From: Nocardioides gilvus
GTDB lineage: Bacteria > Actinomycetota > Actinomycetes > Propionibacteriales > Nocardioidaceae
Direction of reading: 5' to 3'
NCBI RefSeq assembly: GCF_003194605.1
Contig: NZ_QHKY01000003.1
Coordinates: 434,001 to 498,000, forward strand
DNA length: 64,000 bases
Below the pieces are notes generated by a model. That model did no database searches. It saw only the letters and a program-made list of their open reading frames with translations, and was not told the origin of the DNA. Shown here in pieces: positions 1 through 8,867 of the stretch; the first letter of the stretch is position 1, and each line of letters begins with the position of its first letter. Both the position numbers and the translations under genes were made by a program.

Positions 1-302
1 GGATGGACGACGACGGTCTCGGCGCCCAGCTCGTGCGCCAGGTCAGCGGAACGCTGCAGCTTGCCCCACGGCTCGGTGCCCCAGACCCGCTGGGTCCACA
101 GCAGGCACGGGGCGTGCACCGCACAGACGGGCATCTCGTGGACCGCCGAGAGCTGCTTGAGGGCGGAGGTCTGTTGGGAGAGGCCGTCCATGCCCACCAT
201 CACCTCGACGGCGTCATAGCCGATGCTCGCGGCGTACGCGAAGCCCGCCGCGGTCGACTCGGGGTAGATCGAGACGGTGGAGAGTCCGACAGTGATGGCC
301 AT
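1..302 (-). CDS. Sugar phosphate isomerase/epimerase (TIM barrel), C-terminus outside window
   Basis: Reverse-strand reading from the ATG at 302 gives an uninterrupted protein of 100 codons that runs off the window start. It begins [15 protein letters not shown] and contains [10 protein letters not shown] and VHAPCLL, the typical first strands of the AP endonuclease 2/xylose isomerase-like TIM-barrel family. The start lies 7 bp beyond the stop of the Ppx/GppA gene, so the two are probably co-transcribed and translated in turn. The substrate cannot be told from this part. The class is fairly safe; the precise reaction is unknown. Confidence 0.75.
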   Translation of the reverse strand, partial: MAITVGLSTVSIYPESTAAGFAYAASIGYDAVEVMVGMDGLSQQTSALKQLSAVHEMPVCAVHAPCLLWTQRVWGTEPWGKLQRSADLAHELGAETVVVH

Positions 303-309
303 GGCCGCC

Positions 310-1242
310 TCAGTCCAGGACCGAAAGCTGGTCGAACCGCTCCAGGATCACGCCTTCGCGCAACGCCCAGGGGCAGATCTCGAGCTCGGGCAGGTCGAAG
401 ATGTCCATCACCGCTTCCGCCACCAGCGCGCCCGGCACGATCTGGTGGGCGCGACTCGGCGAGACCCCGGGCAGGTCCGCCATCTTCTCGGGCGGGGTGG
501 CGATCAGCGTCGGGATCCAGGCAGCCAGGTCGTCGCGCCGCAGCGTGCGCGGCACCAGGTGTCCGGCCGACGAGGGCGCGGCGCCGCAGATCCGCGCCAA
601 CGACCTGAACGTCTTGGAGGTCGCAGCGGCCCGGTGCGGGGCACCGCCGCGCAGCAGGTTGCCGGCGTCCCGGGCGATCTCGGCGCGAATCATGCGACGC
701 AGCGTACGCACGCTCTCGTCGTCCTGGTCCCCACTGAACCAGTCGCGGGCCAGTCGGGCAGCCCCCAGCGGGATCGACCAGGCCACGTCGGGCGCCTCGT
801 CGGGGCCTCCCGCGATCTCCAGGGACCCGCCGCCGATGTCAAAGACCGCCAGGCGGCCGGCGGACCAACCGAACCACCGCCGTACGGCGAGGAAGGTCAG
901 CCGTGCCTCGTCCTCGCCGGCGAGCACCTCGATCCGGGTGCCGGTGCTGGCCTCGACGTGGTCCAGGACCTCTGCGCTGTTGTCGGCCTCGCGGACAGCC
1001 GAGGTCGCGAACGCCAGGATCTCGACGCATCCGCGCTCCGCGGCGACCTCCTGGGCCGACGCCGTGAACTCGGTCAACGCGTCGATGCCGGCCCGCGAGA
1101 GCGACCCCTCGGGGGTCAGGTGCTCGGCCAGTCGCAGCGGCTGCTTGTGGGAGGAGGCCGGGAGGGGGGCCGCGCCGCCGTGGGCGTCCACGACGAGCAG
1201 GTGGCCCGTGTTCGAGCCGATGTCGAGCACTCCCAGACGCAT
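310..1242 (-). CDS. Ppx/GppA family exopolyphosphatase / pppGpp phosphatase
   Basis: A 310-residue protein of the ASKHA (sugar kinase/HSP70) fold that hydrolyses inorganic polyphosphate or the 5'-phosphate of pppGpp. The first phosphate-binding motif [11 protein letters not shown] is at residues 7-17, GEDEARLTF at 109-117 and the second phosphate loop DIGGGSLEI at 135-143. The length matches short actinobacterial Ppx proteins, which lack the C-terminal HD-like domain of E. coli Ppx. ATG at 1242 is preferred over an in-frame TTG at 1251 because it puts the first motif at the usual distance. It is divergent from the gene at 1308. Whether polyP or pppGpp is the main substrate is open. Confidence 0.88.
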   Translation of the reverse strand: MRLGVLDIGSNTGHLLVVDAHGGAAPLPASSHKQPLRLAEHLTPEGSLSRAGIDALTEFTASAQEVAAERGCVEILAFATSAVREADNSAEVLDHVEASTGTRIEVLAGEDEARLTFLAVRRWFGWSAGRLAVFDIGGGSLEIAGGPDEAPDVAWSIPLGAARLARDWFSGDQDDESVRTLRRMIRAEIARDAGNLLRGGAPHRAAATSKTFRSLARICGAAPSSAGHLVPRTLRRDDLAAWIPTLIATPPEKMADLPGVSPSRAHQIVPGALVAEAVMDIFDLPELEICPWALREGVILERFDQLSVLD

Positions 1243-1295
1243 GGGGGCCAAACTACCCGTCGTCCGGCGAAGCCGAGAGCCGAAGGCCCAGAACC

Positions 1296-1301
1296 TAGGA
1301 T
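1296..1301 (+). promoter_or_regulatory. -10 hexamer of a probable leaderless promoter
   Basis: TAGGAT lies 6 nt upstream of the GTG at 1308. That spacing would start transcription at or next to the start codon. No Shine-Dalgarno sequence is seen. Confidence 0.45.
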
Positions 1302-1307
1302 TGGCGC

Positions 1308-2069
1308 GTGCCCGAAGTCGACCTGGTCTTTCCCCGTGCGTTCGTCGAGTTCGCGGACCCCGGCGACGCCGACCAGGTCTTCCGCTGCGACCTCACCTGG
1401 CTCACGTCAGCCTGGACGTGCATCTTCGGCCAGGGCTGCCCAGGTATCTACGAGTCCTCCCCCGACGTCGGTTGCTGCACCCTCGGTGCCCACTTCTCCG
1501 ACGCCGAGGACGAGGCGCGGGTCGCCGGGTTCGTCGACCAGCTCACCCCCGACCAGTGGCAGCAGCACCCCGGACGTCCAGTCGCCACCGATGACTGGGT
1601 CGAGCTGGACGGCGACGGTGAGCGCAAGACGCGTACGTCGGCCTTCGCGGGCCAGTCGGCCTGCGTCTTCGCCAACCGGTCCGACTTTGCCGGTGGGGAG
1701 GGCTGTGCGTTGCACGGTCTCGCGCTGGCCCAGGGCCGCAACCCGCTGGAGACGAAGCCGGACGTCTGCTGGCAGCTCCCGATCCGGCGTACGTACCGCA
1801 CGGTCGAGCTGCCCGACGACACCTCCTACCTCGAGGTCTCGATCACCGAGTACGACCGCCGCGGCTGGGGGCCTGGTGGCCACGACCTCGACTGGTACTG
1901 CTCGGGGAACACCGAGGCGCACGTCGCCCCGGACCCGGTCTACGTGACGCACGCGGCCGAGCTCACCGAGCTGATGGGCCGGGCCGCGTACGTCGAGCTC
2001 GCGCGACTCTGCGACGCGCACCTGCGCTCCCGCTCGGCGCTGGCGATCCACCCCGCCAGCCGTCACTGA
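1308..2069 (+). CDS. Conserved cysteine-rich protein, YkgJ/DUF3109-like
   Basis: A soluble 253-residue protein with cysteines at 27, 38, 44, 56 and 57. Further cysteines follow in a pattern ACVF...GCALHGLAL...CWQLP, resembling the metal-binding cysteine arrangement of the YkgJ/DUF3109 group, in which a zinc or Fe-S centre is proposed. No transmembrane segment or signal peptide is visible. It starts at GTG 1308 behind a -10-like TAGGAT. It is monocistronic and divergent from ppx. The family link rests on pattern only and the function is unknown. Confidence 0.7.
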   Translation: MPEVDLVFPRAFVEFADPGDADQVFRCDLTWLTSAWTCIFGQGCPGIYESSPDVGCCTLGAHFSDAEDEARVAGFVDQLTPDQWQQHPGRPVATDDWVELDGDGERKTRTSAFAGQSACVFANRSDFAGGEGCALHGLALAQGRNPLETKPDVCWQLPIRRTYRTVELPDDTSYLEVSITEYDRRGWGPGGHDLDWYCSGNTEAHVAPDPVYVTHAAELTELMGRAAYVELARLCDAHLRSRSALAIHPASRH

Positions 2070-2148
2070 GGACAGAGAAGAGCCTCGATGTCAAGAGAAA
2101 CGACCCCCGCGTACGTCTGACAATTGAGAGTGTGGTCACAATGCTGGC

Positions 2149-2787
2149 ATGCGCCTCGACCACCTTTCCTACGCTGCCGGCCCTGACGGGTTGGCCGCCA
2201 CGGCCGCCCGCATCAGTGAGCTCCTGGGAGCCGAATTCGTGGACGGTGGCATCCACCCCCGCTTCGGCACCCGCAACATGACGTTGGCCCTCGCCGACGA
2301 CACCTACCTCGAGGTCGTGGAGGTGCTGGACCACCCGGCCTCCGACAAGGCGCCCTTCGGTCAGGCCGTCCGTGCCCGCTCCGCGCTCGGCGGTGGCTGG
2401 CTCGGCTGGGTCGTCAAGGTCAGCGACATCGCCACGGCCGAGGCCCGTCTGGGCCGTCAGTCGGTCCAGGGCAACCGTCGCCGTCCCGACGGCGCAGAGC
2501 TGCGCTGGAAGCAGATCGGCGTCAACGGCCTGATCTCCGACCCGCAGCTTCCCTTCTTCGTGCAGTGGGAGACCGGCAAGGACCTGCACCCCAGCGCCGG
2601 TGCCGACGGCTCCCTGTCGCTGTGCTGCCTGGAGATCGCCGGTGACCCGCTGCGGGTCAGCGAATGGCTCGGACAGCCCGTCGAGGCTCCGCTGGAGGAC
2701 GTCAAGGTCGAGTGGGTGGCCCCCAACGGCACCCCCGGCATCATGGCCGTGCAGTTCCAGACCAGTTCCGGTCTCGTCCGCATCTGA
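2149..2787 (+). CDS. VOC-superfamily (glyoxalase-like) protein
   Basis: A 212-residue protein that opens MRLDHLSYAAGP. Paired beta-alpha-beta-beta-beta units are consistent with PF13468 glyoxalase-like proteins: strands around DTYLEVVEVLDHP and FFVQWETGKDLHP look like metal-site edges, and there is a second half-module after residue 150. It probably binds a metal and a small ligand, but nothing in the sequence identifies the substrate. The following methyltransferase starts only 5 nt after its stop, so they are likely one transcript. Confidence 0.72.
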   Translation: MRLDHLSYAAGPDGLAATAARISELLGAEFVDGGIHPRFGTRNMTLALADDTYLEVVEVLDHPASDKAPFGQAVRARSALGGGWLGWVVKVSDIATAEARLGRQSVQGNRRRPDGAELRWKQIGVNGLISDPQLPFFVQWETGKDLHPSAGADGSLSLCCLEIAGDPLRVSEWLGQPVEAPLEDVKVEWVAPNGTPGIMAVQFQTSSGLVRI

Positions 2788-2791
2788 GCAG

Positions 2792-3541
2792 TTGACGCTG
2801 TACCGGGCCACCGCGCCGCACGGCGTCCGCCCGAGCCCCAACATCTGGAACCACACCTCGACCTACGAGATCGAGAACCGCGCCGTCGACCCCGACGGCC
2901 AGCTGGCGGCGGCGCTGCGTGAGGTGGCCTCGTGGCGCGCACGCACCGTCCTCGACCTCGGGTGCGGCAGCGGCTACCACCTGCCGTGGTTCGCCGAGGA
3001 GGCCGCGCAGGTGATCGGCGTCGAGCCTCATCCGCCGTTGGTCCAGCTGGCTCGGCGCCGTACGAAGCGCCTTCCGCACGTCTCCGTGCTGCCCGGCACC
3101 GCGCAGCAGATCCCGCTGCCGGACGCCTCCGTCGACGTCGTGCACGTGCGCTGGGCGTACTTCTTCGGACCGGGCGCCGAGCCCGGCCTCGCCGAGTTGG
3201 ACCGGGTCGTGCGCCGTGGTGGGACCGCGATGGTGATCGACAACGACGGCACGCGCTCGACCTTCGGAGGGTGGTTCCGGCGAGGGTATCCGGGCGTCGA
3301 CCCGGCTGCTGTGGAACGGTTCTGGGCCTCGCACGGGTGGTCGCGTCGCTCGGTCGACATGGGGTGGCGCTTCACCTCGCGCGCCGACCTCGAGGCGGTC
3401 GTACGCATCGAGTTCGACCACGCGACCGCCGAAGCCGTGCTGGCCGAGCACTGGGAGAGACACGGCGAGGACAGTGGAGGCGAGGGCGACAGCGGCCTGT
3501 CGGTCGACTACGCGGTCAACCTGTGGTGGCGCGAGTACTGA
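2792..3541 (+). CDS. Class I SAM-dependent methyltransferase (Methyltransf_11 type)
   Basis: A 249-residue protein. Motif I (DLGCGSGYH) is at residues 55-63, the acidic end of strand 2 (VEPHP) near 77, motif II DVVHVRWAYFF and a post-motif strand AMVIDNDGT. These bind S-adenosylmethionine; the acceptor is unknown. The only plausible start before the conserved N-terminal LYRATAPHGVRPSPNIW is TTG at 2792, just after the VOC gene stop at 2787. No ATG or GTG occurs between that stop and the conserved region, so the TTG is well supported. It is probably co-transcribed with the VOC gene. Confidence 0.78.
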   Translation: MTLYRATAPHGVRPSPNIWNHTSTYEIENRAVDPDGQLAAALREVASWRARTVLDLGCGSGYHLPWFAEEAAQVIGVEPHPPLVQLARRRTKRLPHVSVLPGTAQQIPLPDASVDVVHVRWAYFFGPGAEPGLAELDRVVRRGGTAMVIDNDGTRSTFGGWFRRGYPGVDPAAVERFWASHGWSRRSVDMGWRFTSRADLEAVVRIEFDHATAEAVLAEHWERHGEDSGGEGDSGLSVDYAVNLWWREY

Positions 3542-3584
3542 GCTCGACTGTTCCCCGTGCGACGGTTCTGTCGGCGCCGTGACC

Positions 3585-3590
3585 TAACGT
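3585..3590 (+). promoter_or_regulatory. -10 hexamer of probable leaderless radA promoter
   Basis: TAACGT sits 7 nt before the ATG at 3598, which would leave essentially no 5' leader. The GTG at 3589 overlaps this hexamer and is therefore unlikely to be the start. Confidence 0.45.
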
Positions 3591-3597
3591 GCTCGCC

Positions 3598-4998
3598 ATG
3601 AGCAAGCCTGCACGCGTGCGCACTGTCTACCGCTGTTCCGAGTGCGGTTGGGAGACCAACAAGTGGGTCGGTCGCTGCGGCGAGTGCCAGGCGTGGGGCT
3701 CGGTCGCGGAGGCCGCCCCTGCCGCTGCAGCCGGACGCACTGCCCCGTCCGCGGTCACGACGCCTGCGGTGCCGATCGGGCAGGTCTCGGTGGAGGACGC
3801 CGCCTTCCGTTCCAGTGGCGTGCCCGAGCTCGACCGGGTGCTCGGTGGAGGCCTGGTGCCCGGCGCTGCCATCCTGCTCGCCGGCGAGCCGGGGGTCGGC
3901 AAGAGCACCCTGCTGCTCGAGGTGGCCGCCCAGACCGCACGACAGAAGCACCGCACGCTCTACATCACGGGTGAGGAGTCCGCCTCACAGGTGCGGCTGC
4001 GCGCCGACCGCACGAGCGCCGTCCACGACGAGCTCTACCTCGCTGCCGAGACCGACCTGGGCGCAGTGCTCAGCCACATCGAGCAGGTGCGCCCCACCCT
4101 GCTGGTCATCGACTCGGTGCAGACGATCGCCGCCTCCGGGGTCGAAGGTGTGCCCGGTGGGGTGACCCAGGTCCGCGAGGTCGCCGCCGCCCTCGTGCGG
4201 ATGGCGAAGACCCGCAACATCACCACGGTGCTGGTCGGTCACGTGACCAAGGACGGCTCGATCGCCGGGCCCCGCGTCCTCGAGCACGTCGTCGACGTCG
4301 TCCTGCACTTCGAGGGTGACCGCAACTCCAGGTTCCGGATGGTGCGGGCGATGAAGAACCGCTTCGGGCCGGTCGACGAGGTCGGCTGCTTCGATCTGGG
4401 CTCGGACGGCATCAAGGCGGTGACCGACCCGACCGGCCTCTTCGTCGAGCACCACTCCACCCAGGTCCCCGGCACGTGCGTGGGGGTCACGATGGAGGGG
4501 CGCAGGCCACTGCTCGCGGAGGTCCAGGCCCTGGTGACGCCGACGTCGGCCGAGCGCCCCCGGCGTACGACGTCGGGCATCGACTCCTCGCGTCTCTCGA
4601 TGGTGTTGGCCGTCATGCAGCAGCACTGCGGGATCCGGCTGCACAAGCACGACGTCTTCGTCTCCACCGTCGGTGGCGCCAAACTCGTCGATCCCGCCAG
4701 TGACCTGGCCGTTGCGATCGCGGTCGCCGGCGCCTGCTTCGGGGTCGCCGCCCCCGTCGGGGTCGTCGCCATGGGTGAGATCGGGCTGGCGGGCGGCCTG
4801 CGCCGGGTGCGCGACCTCCCCCAGCGCCTGGCGGAGGCGAGCCGGCTCGGTTTCAAGGTGGCGGTGGTGCCGAGCGAGCGGGGCAGCAAGGACTCGCGTT
4901 CTCCCGAGTCGTGGAGCGTCGACGGCATGCGGGTCCTCGACGTCAGCGACGTCGCTTCGGCTCTCCAACTCCTGCGCCTCACCGAAGGCATGCGCTGA
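3598..4998 (+). CDS. radA: DNA repair protein RadA (Sms)
   Basis: A 466-residue RecA-related helicase that processes recombination intermediates. The N-terminal C4 zinc finger uses Cys13, Cys16, Cys27 and Cys30. Walker A GEPGVGKST is at 96-104, the RadA-specific KNRFG motif at 253-257, and a Lon protease-like C-terminal domain (GGAKLVDPASDLAVAIAVAGA) follows. The length is normal. ATG 3598 is chosen over GTG 3589, which overlaps a -10 hexamer. disA follows 81 bp downstream; the radA-disA pairing is conserved in many Gram-positive bacteria, and RadA can modulate DisA activity in some of them. Confidence 0.97.
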   Translation: MSKPARVRTVYRCSECGWETNKWVGRCGECQAWGSVAEAAPAAAAGRTAPSAVTTPAVPIGQVSVEDAAFRSSGVPELDRVLGGGLVPGAAILLAGEPGVGKSTLLLEVAAQTARQKHRTLYITGEESASQVRLRADRTSAVHDELYLAAETDLGAVLSHIEQVRPTLLVIDSVQTIAASGVEGVPGGVTQVREVAAALVRMAKTRNITTVLVGHVTKDGSIAGPRVLEHVVDVVLHFEGDRNSRFRMVRAMKNRFGPVDEVGCFDLGSDGIKAVTDPTGLFVEHHSTQVPGTCVGVTMEGRRPLLAEVQALVTPTSAERPRRTTSGIDSSRLSMVLAVMQQHCGIRLHKHDVFVSTVGGAKLVDPASDLAVAIAVAGACFGVAAPVGVVAMGEIGLAGGLRRVRDLPQRLAEASRLGFKVAVVPSERGSKDSRSPESWSVDGMRVLDVSDVASALQLLRLTEGMR

Positions 4999-5079
4999 GC
5001 GCTCTTCCCCTAGACTGGCGCCACGCCTGATGGGCGTGATGTCGCGCCACGTTGGCGCCGGACCGACTGAGGGGGCCAC

Positions 5080-6165
5080 GTGGTCAACATCGAGCGCAGC
5101 GAAGAAAGCCTGCGCCTGAGGGCCACGCTCGCCACGATCGCTCCGGGCACCGCCCTGCGCGACGGCCTCGAGCGCATCCTCCGGGGCCGTACGGGTGCTC
5201 TCATCGTGCTCGGTCACGACAAGGTGGTCGACTCGATCGCCACCGGCGGCTTCACCCTCGACGTTCCCTTCACCGCCACCGGTCTGCGTGAGCTGGCGAA
5301 GATGGACGGCGCGCTGGTCCTCGACAAGGACGTCAACAAGATCCACCGGGCTGCGGTCCACCTGATGCCCGACCACACGATCCACTCCGACGAGACCGGC
5401 ACACGGCACCGCACCGCCGACCGGGTCGCCCGGCAGACCGGCCTCCCGGTCATCTCGGTGTCGCAGTCAATGCAGATCATCGCTGTCTACGTCGGCGAGA
5501 CGCGCTACGTGCTCGAGGACCCGGGCCAGATCCTCTCCCGCGCCAACCAGGCCCTCGCCACCCTGGAGCGCTACAAGCTCCGTCTCGACGAGGTCTCCTC
5601 CACCCTCTCCGCGCTGGAGATCGAGGACCTGGTGACGGTCCGCGACGTCACCGTCGTCGCGCAGCGCCTCGAGATGGTGACCAGGATCGCCCGGGAGATC
5701 GAGGACTACGTCCTCGAGCTCGGCACCGACGGCCGGTTGCTCTCCTTGCAGCTCGAGGAGTTGATCACCGGGGTCGACGCCGACCGTGAGTTGGTCATCC
5801 GCGACTACCTCCCGGCCGGCAAGAAGGCCAGGACCCCGAGCGAAGTGCTCCACGCGCTCGGTGAGCTCTCGGCCACCGAGCTCGTCGACCCGGCCGCCGT
5901 GGCCAAGGCGATGGGCCTGACCGCCGGCGACCACCTCGATGGTGCGGTCGCCCCGCGCGGGTTCCGCCTGCTGACCAAGGTCCCCCGCCTGCCCGGCTCA
6001 GTGGTGGAGCGTTTGGTCGAGCACTTCGGCGGCCTGCAGCAGTTGCTCTCTGCCGGGATCGACGACCTCCAGACGGTCGACGGCGTCGGCGAGCTGCGCG
6101 CCCGCTCGGTGCGTGAGGGCCTCTCACGCCTGGCGGAGTCGAGCATCCTCGAACGCTACGTCTGA
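5080..6165 (+). CDS. disA: DNA integrity scanning protein DisA (diadenylate cyclase)
   Basis: A 361-residue octameric enzyme that makes cyclic di-AMP from two ATP while scanning DNA for branched structures. The DAC domain carries the catalytic DGA motif at 76-78 (in DGALVLD) and the RHR motif at 109-111 (GTRHRTA). A helical linker and a C-terminal helix-hairpin-helix DNA-binding region (around 290-350) follow. It starts at GTG 5080 with a strong GAGGGGG ribosome-binding site about 5 nt upstream. A -10-like TAGACT at 5011-5016 suggests its own promoter with a short leader. All catalytic residues are present, so c-di-AMP signalling should operate in this organism. Confidence 0.97.
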   Translation: MVNIERSEESLRLRATLATIAPGTALRDGLERILRGRTGALIVLGHDKVVDSIATGGFTLDVPFTATGLRELAKMDGALVLDKDVNKIHRAAVHLMPDHTIHSDETGTRHRTADRVARQTGLPVISVSQSMQIIAVYVGETRYVLEDPGQILSRANQALATLERYKLRLDEVSSTLSALEIEDLVTVRDVTVVAQRLEMVTRIAREIEDYVLELGTDGRLLSLQLEELITGVDADRELVIRDYLPAGKKARTPSEVLHALGELSATELVDPAAVAKAMGLTAGDHLDGAVAPRGFRLLTKVPRLPGSVVERLVEHFGGLQQLLSAGIDDLQTVDGVGELRARSVREGLSRLAESSILERYV

Positions 6166-6253
6166 CCCCTCACCTGGGGCGCGCCAACTCGACGGCGTCC
6201 ACCCACATTTGAGGAACTCGTGCCATTCGACGGCGTGGATTCGAAGCGATCCC

Positions 6254-6259
6254 TACGAT
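6254..6259 (+). promoter_or_regulatory. -10 hexamer of probable leaderless promoter
   Basis: TACGAT ends 6 nt before the ATG at 6266, arguing for a start at this ATG. Confidence 0.4.
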
Positions 6260-6265
6260 CGACGA

Positions 6266-6994
6266 ATGTTGCGCCCTACACGCTCCGTCGCCAGATTGAT
6301 CGTCCTCACCCTCGCCGGGACTCTGCTCTCGGTCGGTCTCGTGGCGGCTTCGGCGCCCACTGCCACGGCCAACTCCGGCTCGATCTCGGCTCGTCCTGGG
6401 GTGCTGTACGACACCTGTCGCTACCACCCGTACCGGTATTCGTTCGACGTGGAGCCGGGCTACGACGACCTCTCGATGGACGTCGAGGCGTACGGACCCG
6501 ACGGCGTCGTCGCGACGTCCGACTTCCAGTACGACATGGGCACCAGTGGAACCGGGGAACTCCAGTTCTGTGGATCCGAGCTGTCCGGCCGGTACGAGCT
6601 GGAAGCGGAGGTGGAGGCCTGCGACGACGACTTCAACTGCTACTCGTTCACGGTGTCGAGTTCGTTCAAGATGCGAGCGCCGCGCACCAAGACATCCCTG
6701 GCGGTCAAGCCGAAGAAGCCTCGCTACAACCAGGTCGTCAAGTTCGTCGTCCGCACTCGTGACGAACGCCCTGCCGGGTACTTCAGCACTGATGGCGCGC
6801 AGGTCATCCTGCAGGTTCGTTCGAAGGGCACCTGGACGAGGGTCCGCGCCAGCAAGACCTACGCATGGGATGGCAAGGCGGTCCTGAGGTACAGGTGGGA
6901 CGTTCGCAAGCCCCTCAAGGTGAGGGCCAAGACCTTGAAGTCAGGGACCGGCACCGCGTCCGCGTCGCGGCCTGTGACCATTCGCCCGAAGTAG
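6266..6994 (+). CDS. Secreted protein with C-terminal Ig-like (beta-sandwich) domain
   Basis: A 242-residue exported protein. The signal peptide has Arg residues at the start, a hydrophobic core LIVLTLAGTLLSVGLVAASAP and likely cleavage after ATA around residue 36. The mature part has an N-terminal half with four cysteines (DTC, QFC, EAC, NCYS), probably two disulfides. A lysine-rich C-terminal half (KTSLAVKPKKPRYNQVVKFVV...SRPVTIRPK) resembles bacterial Ig-like repeats of actinobacterial cell-surface proteins. It is convergent with the membrane-protein gene at 7109. The codon choice looks less GC-biased than its neighbours. Function unknown. Confidence 0.7.
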   Translation: MLRPTRSVARLIVLTLAGTLLSVGLVAASAPTATANSGSISARPGVLYDTCRYHPYRYSFDVEPGYDDLSMDVEAYGPDGVVATSDFQYDMGTSGTGELQFCGSELSGRYELEAEVEACDDDFNCYSFTVSSSFKMRAPRTKTSLAVKPKKPRYNQVVKFVVRTRDERPAGYFSTDGAQVILQVRSKGTWTRVRASKTYAWDGKAVLRYRWDVRKPLKVRAKTLKSGTGTASASRPVTIRPK

Positions 6995-7040
6995 GCCCCG
7001 GGCGTCGCGGTGCCACGACGGGCAGTCCTGGACGCGTAAG

Positions 7041-7088
7041 TGTCGGGTTGGAGACGTTCTGACCGGCAGAAGCGTCTCCAACCCGACA
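7041..7088. repeat. 48-bp hairpin, third and diverged copy of the 30.9/31.9-kb palindrome
   Basis: Outer arms TGTCGGGTTGGAGACG and CGTCTCCAACCCGACA are perfect inverted complements around a 16-nt centre that differs from the other copies. It lies between convergent genes ending at 6994 and 7109, so it can act as a bidirectional terminator. The same arms recur at 30887 and 31920. Confidence 0.85.
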
Positions 7089-7108
7089 GTTACAACAGCG
7101 GGCGAGGC

Positions 7109-7915
7109 TCAGCCGTTCGGCTCGACGGCGCCCGACGGCTCGGGCGTCGGCGCTTGCCTCCGGGCGTTGGCCCTGGTGCTCTTCTTCTGCTTCGGCTCCA
7201 CCGTCTGGGTGACCGTGACGGTCGCGGGGCGCTTCAGCTCGAACTGCTTGTCGGTCGGCTCGCCGGCGTACGCGGCCGCCTTGATGTAGTACCAACCGGC
7301 CTTCGCCCAGTCGGTCTGGTCAGAGCAGTCGCTGTCGGAGCGACGGCCGTTCCACACCATCATGACCCGGGTGCCGAACTCCTTGTAGAGCGTGACGTCC
7401 TTGGTCGGCACCGCGTCCGGGCACTGCCGGCTCTGCCAGATGTCGTCAGGACTCGTGCGCGACCCGGAGTCGATCTTGATCGTGACACTGCTCGGCGACA
7501 CCTGCCAGGTGCAGGCCTCGGCCGTCTTGGTCCTCAGCACCAGTCCGATCACGACCCGCGTGCTCTTGCGGGTCTTGGCGACGACCGGGTTGATGGTGAC
7601 GTCCGAGTTCGTGCACACGCCGGACGGCGCGGGACGCGGCGCGGGAGCCTTCTTCACTGCGGCGTCCGGGGTGGCGGAGCGGCTGGGCTCGACCGGGGCC
7701 TTTGCCTCGGCCGCCTCGGCCGCCTCAGCAGCCTTCTTCTTGTCGCCGGTCTCGGCAGCAACGGTGGTCGCCTTGCCCGCATCAGGCTCCTCGTCGCCAC
7801 CGCCCACGAGTCGGGCCATGCCGAAGACCACGAGGAAGACCACCGACAGCAGCATGAGGCGGCGGAACCAGTACACCCGTGCAGGCAGGGGGCCTCTCGG
7901 AGCCAAGGAGGTCAT
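7109..7915 (-). CDS. Membrane-anchored protein with Ala/Lys-rich linker and extracellular domain
   Basis: A 268-residue protein with a short basic cytoplasmic N-terminus and one membrane helix (about 19-38, LMLLSVVFLVVFGMARLV). An Ala/Glu/Lys- and Pro-rich spacer (about 45-97) and an extracellular beta-rich domain follow. Four cysteines in that domain (GVCTNSD, EACTW, RQCPD, SDCSD) fit two disulfides. The domain resembles bacterial wall-associated modules but no family is recognised. Its position between disA and mutY matches that of conserved membrane proteins in related genomes. It is divergent from mutY with 78 bp between starts. Confidence 0.7.
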   Translation of the reverse strand: MTSLAPRGPLPARVYWFRRLMLLSVVFLVVFGMARLVGGGDEEPDAGKATTVAAETGDKKKAAEAAEAAEAKAPVEPSRSATPDAAVKKAPAPRPAPSGVCTNSDVTINPVVAKTRKSTRVVIGLVLRTKTAEACTWQVSPSSVTIKIDSGSRTSPDDIWQSRQCPDAVPTKDVTLYKEFGTRVMMVWNGRRSDSDCSDQTDWAKAGWYYIKAAAYAGEPTDKQFELKRPATVTVTQTVEPKQKKSTRANARRQAPTPEPSGAVEPNG

Positions 7916-7979
7916 GGGCTCACCGTAATCAGCGATCCCCTCTCAGCAGGGGCGCCACTCCGATGGAATCGGCGATGAC

Positions 7980-7985
7980 TAGCAT
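7980..7985 (+). promoter_or_regulatory. -10 hexamer of probable leaderless mutY promoter
   Basis: TAGCAT lies 8 nt before the ATG at 7994; no Shine-Dalgarno sequence is seen. Confidence 0.4.
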
Positions 7986-7993
7986 CATCTGCA

Positions 7994-8860
7994 ATGAGCA
8001 CGTTGCACGCGCCGATCCTCGACTGGTTCGACGAGCAGGCGCGCGACCTCCCGTGGCGGCGCCCCGAGGCCTCGGCCTGGTCAGTGGTGGTCAGCGAGTT
8101 CATGCTCCAGCAGACCCCCGTCAACCGCGTCCTGCCCGTCCACGACGCGTGGATGCGGCGGTGGCCCACCCCCGCGTCCCTGGCTTCAGAAACCACCGGG
8201 GAGGCCGTACGGATGTGGGGCCGGCTCGGCTACCCGCGGCGTGCGCTGCGCCTGCACGCCGCTGCCACCGCGATGGTGGAGCTGCACGACGGGGAGGTGC
8301 CCCGGACGTACGCCGAACTCATCTCCCTGCCCGGCATCGGCGACTACACAGCGGCCGCGGTGGCAAGCTTCGCCTTCGGTCAGCGCCACGTCGTGCTGGA
8401 CACCAACGTGCGTCGAGTCCTCGCCCGAGCGGTGGAAGGCGTGGAGTTCCCCGGGACCTCGCCCACCCGAGCCGAGCGTGATGCGGCAGCGCAGCTCCTG
8501 CCCGATGACGAGGCAACCGCCGCCACCTGGGCGGTGGCCGTCATGGAGCTCGGCGCGTTGGTCTGCACGGCGAAGAGCCCACGGTGCGACGCCTGCCCGA
8601 TCAGTGACCAGTGCGCCTGGCTCAAGGCCGGGCGACCTGCGTACGACGGCCCTCCTCGCCGCGGGCAGGCATGGGACGGGACGGACCGCCAGTGCCGCGG
8701 CAGGCTGATGGCGGTGCTGCGCGAGGCACACGGCGTGGTGCACGTCAGTGCCCTGGCTGCGGTGTGGCCCGAGACGGTCCAACGCGAACGCTGCCTGGCC
8801 TCGCTGCTCGCCGATGAGCTGGTCGTGCAGGTCGGGGACGAGACGTACGCCCTCCCCTGA
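7994..8860 (+). CDS. mutY: A/G-specific adenine glycosylase MutY
   Basis: A 288-residue base-excision repair enzyme that removes adenine opposite 8-oxoguanine. Catalytic Glu35 is in SEFMLQQTPV. The helix-hairpin-helix is at 112-120 (LPGIGDYTA) with catalytic Asp136 in VLDTNVRR. The [4Fe-4S] cysteines are Cys191, 198, 201 and 207 with C-x6-C-x2-C-x5-C spacing. It lacks the NUDIX-like C-terminal domain of E. coli MutY, as do many actinobacterial MutY proteins of about 290 residues. It is convergent with clpC, with tandem repeats and a terminator between them. Confidence 0.95.
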   Translation: MSTLHAPILDWFDEQARDLPWRRPEASAWSVVVSEFMLQQTPVNRVLPVHDAWMRRWPTPASLASETTGEAVRMWGRLGYPRRALRLHAAATAMVELHDGEVPRTYAELISLPGIGDYTAAAVASFAFGQRHVVLDTNVRRVLARAVEGVEFPGTSPTRAERDAAAQLLPDDEATAATWAVAVMELGALVCTAKSPRCDACPISDQCAWLKAGRPAYDGPPRRGQAWDGTDRQCRGRLMAVLREAHGVVHVSALAAVWPETVQRERCLASLLADELVVQVGDETYALP

Positions 8861-8867
8861 CCCCCGG

